From NCBI GenBank assembly GCA_947623455.1, contig OX392529.1, forward strand, positions 4,526,001 through 4,590,000: DNA of 64,000 nucleotides, given 5' to 3'. Numbering within the stretch: the first letter of the stretch is position 1; each line of letters begins with the position of its first letter. The DNA comes from Mimachlamys varia (lineage: Eukaryota > Mollusca > Bivalvia > Pectinida > Pectinidae). A program made the position numbers and the translations under genes. Positions 63,435-64,000 of the stretch are shown here, in pieces. Under the pieces are notes generated by a model. It was not told where the DNA came from, did not search any database, and worked only from the letters and a program-made list of their open reading frames with translations.

Positions 63435-64000
63435 TGTGGATTATTGAAGTCCTATCACTTACTATTAAGTGACCGTTACAGGTGCCTGACTATTCACATG
63501 TCTGTGGATTATTGAAGTCCTATCACTTACTATTAAGTGACCGTTACAGGTGCTTGACTATTCACATGTCTGTGGATTATTGAAGTCCTATCACTTACCA
63601 TTAAGTGACCGTTACAGGTGCCTGACTATTCACATGTCTGTGGATAATTGAAGTCCTATCACTTACTATTAAGTGACCGTTACAGGTGCTTGACTATTCT
63701 CATGTCTGTGGATTATTGAAGTCCTATCACTTACTATTAAGTGACCGTTACAGGTGCCTGACTATTCACATGTCTGTGGATTATTGAAGTCCTATCACTT
63801 ACTATTAAGTGACCGTTACAGGTGCTTGACTATTCTCATGTCTGTGGATTATTGAAGTCCTATCACTTACCATTAAGTGACCGTTACAGGTGCCCGACTA
63901 TTCACATGTCTGTGGATCATTGAAGTCCTATCACTTACCATTAAGTGACCGTTACAGGTGCCCGACTATTCACATGTCTGTGGATCATTGAAGTCCTATC
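63435..64000 (+). repeat. 68-bp minisatellite with an internal hairpin, running off the window
   Basis: TGTGGATTATTGAAGTCC starts at 63435 and 63503, and so on (68-bp period; more than 8 copies visible). Each unit contains TCACTTACTATTAAGTGA, a 7-bp stem with a 4-base loop, plus GTTACAGGTGCC. The array continues past the window end, so its size is unknown. Confidence 0.95.

Overview
The window looks like animal nuclear DNA, most likely from a bivalve mollusc. Genes are split by GT..AG introns, there are no prokaryotic operon features, and the interspersed repeats (a GGCC..GGCC hairpin followed by CTCTTG, a tRNA-derived SINE, short inverted-repeat elements) resemble those common in bivalves. 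The species was not determined. Everything here comes from reading the sequence; no database search was run, and copy numbers are array length divided by unit length.

Layout. (1) 633-26880, plus strand: seven exons of a Tudor-domain gene resembling TDRD5, a piRNA-pathway and germ-granule factor. They are joined by phase-compatible introns and encode about 258 residues that include the whole extended Tudor module. The N-terminal LOTUS-type part would lie upstream of the window, and no exons after 26880 were recognised. Its introns are filled with tandem repeats: a 39-bp array (733-903), a 51-bp array (2609-4886) and, between the fifth and sixth exons, a 22-bp minisatellite of about 18.3 kb (7932-26195). 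(2) 27501-31901: a 4.4-kb element with inverted ends and an internal 147/147/179-bp tandem core rich in YY1-like motifs. (3) 32076-33007, 37591-37940 and 50090-50482: non-autonomous inverted-repeat elements; another lies at 6529-6829 inside the Tudor gene. (4) 33549-36126: a 75-bp array. (5) 39934-42168, minus strand: an uninterrupted 744-residue TRIM protein (RING, two B-boxes, coiled coil, NHL-like propeller). (6) 47137-57364: a run of seven further minisatellites plus a SINE. (7) 58744-58802: a possible first coding exon of a plus-strand gene, with a promoter-like region containing a CACGTG palindrome. (8) 59352-64000: four more tandem arrays, the last running off the window.

Well over half of the window is tandem repeat, from at least sixteen unrelated unit sequences. 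Several arrays have higher-order structure. The very long open frames across 8-26 kb are a by-product of a stop-free 22-bp unit and are not genes. The two solid protein-coding loci are the TDRD5-like gene and the TRIM gene. They are on opposite strands, and nothing in the sequence suggests that they act together.
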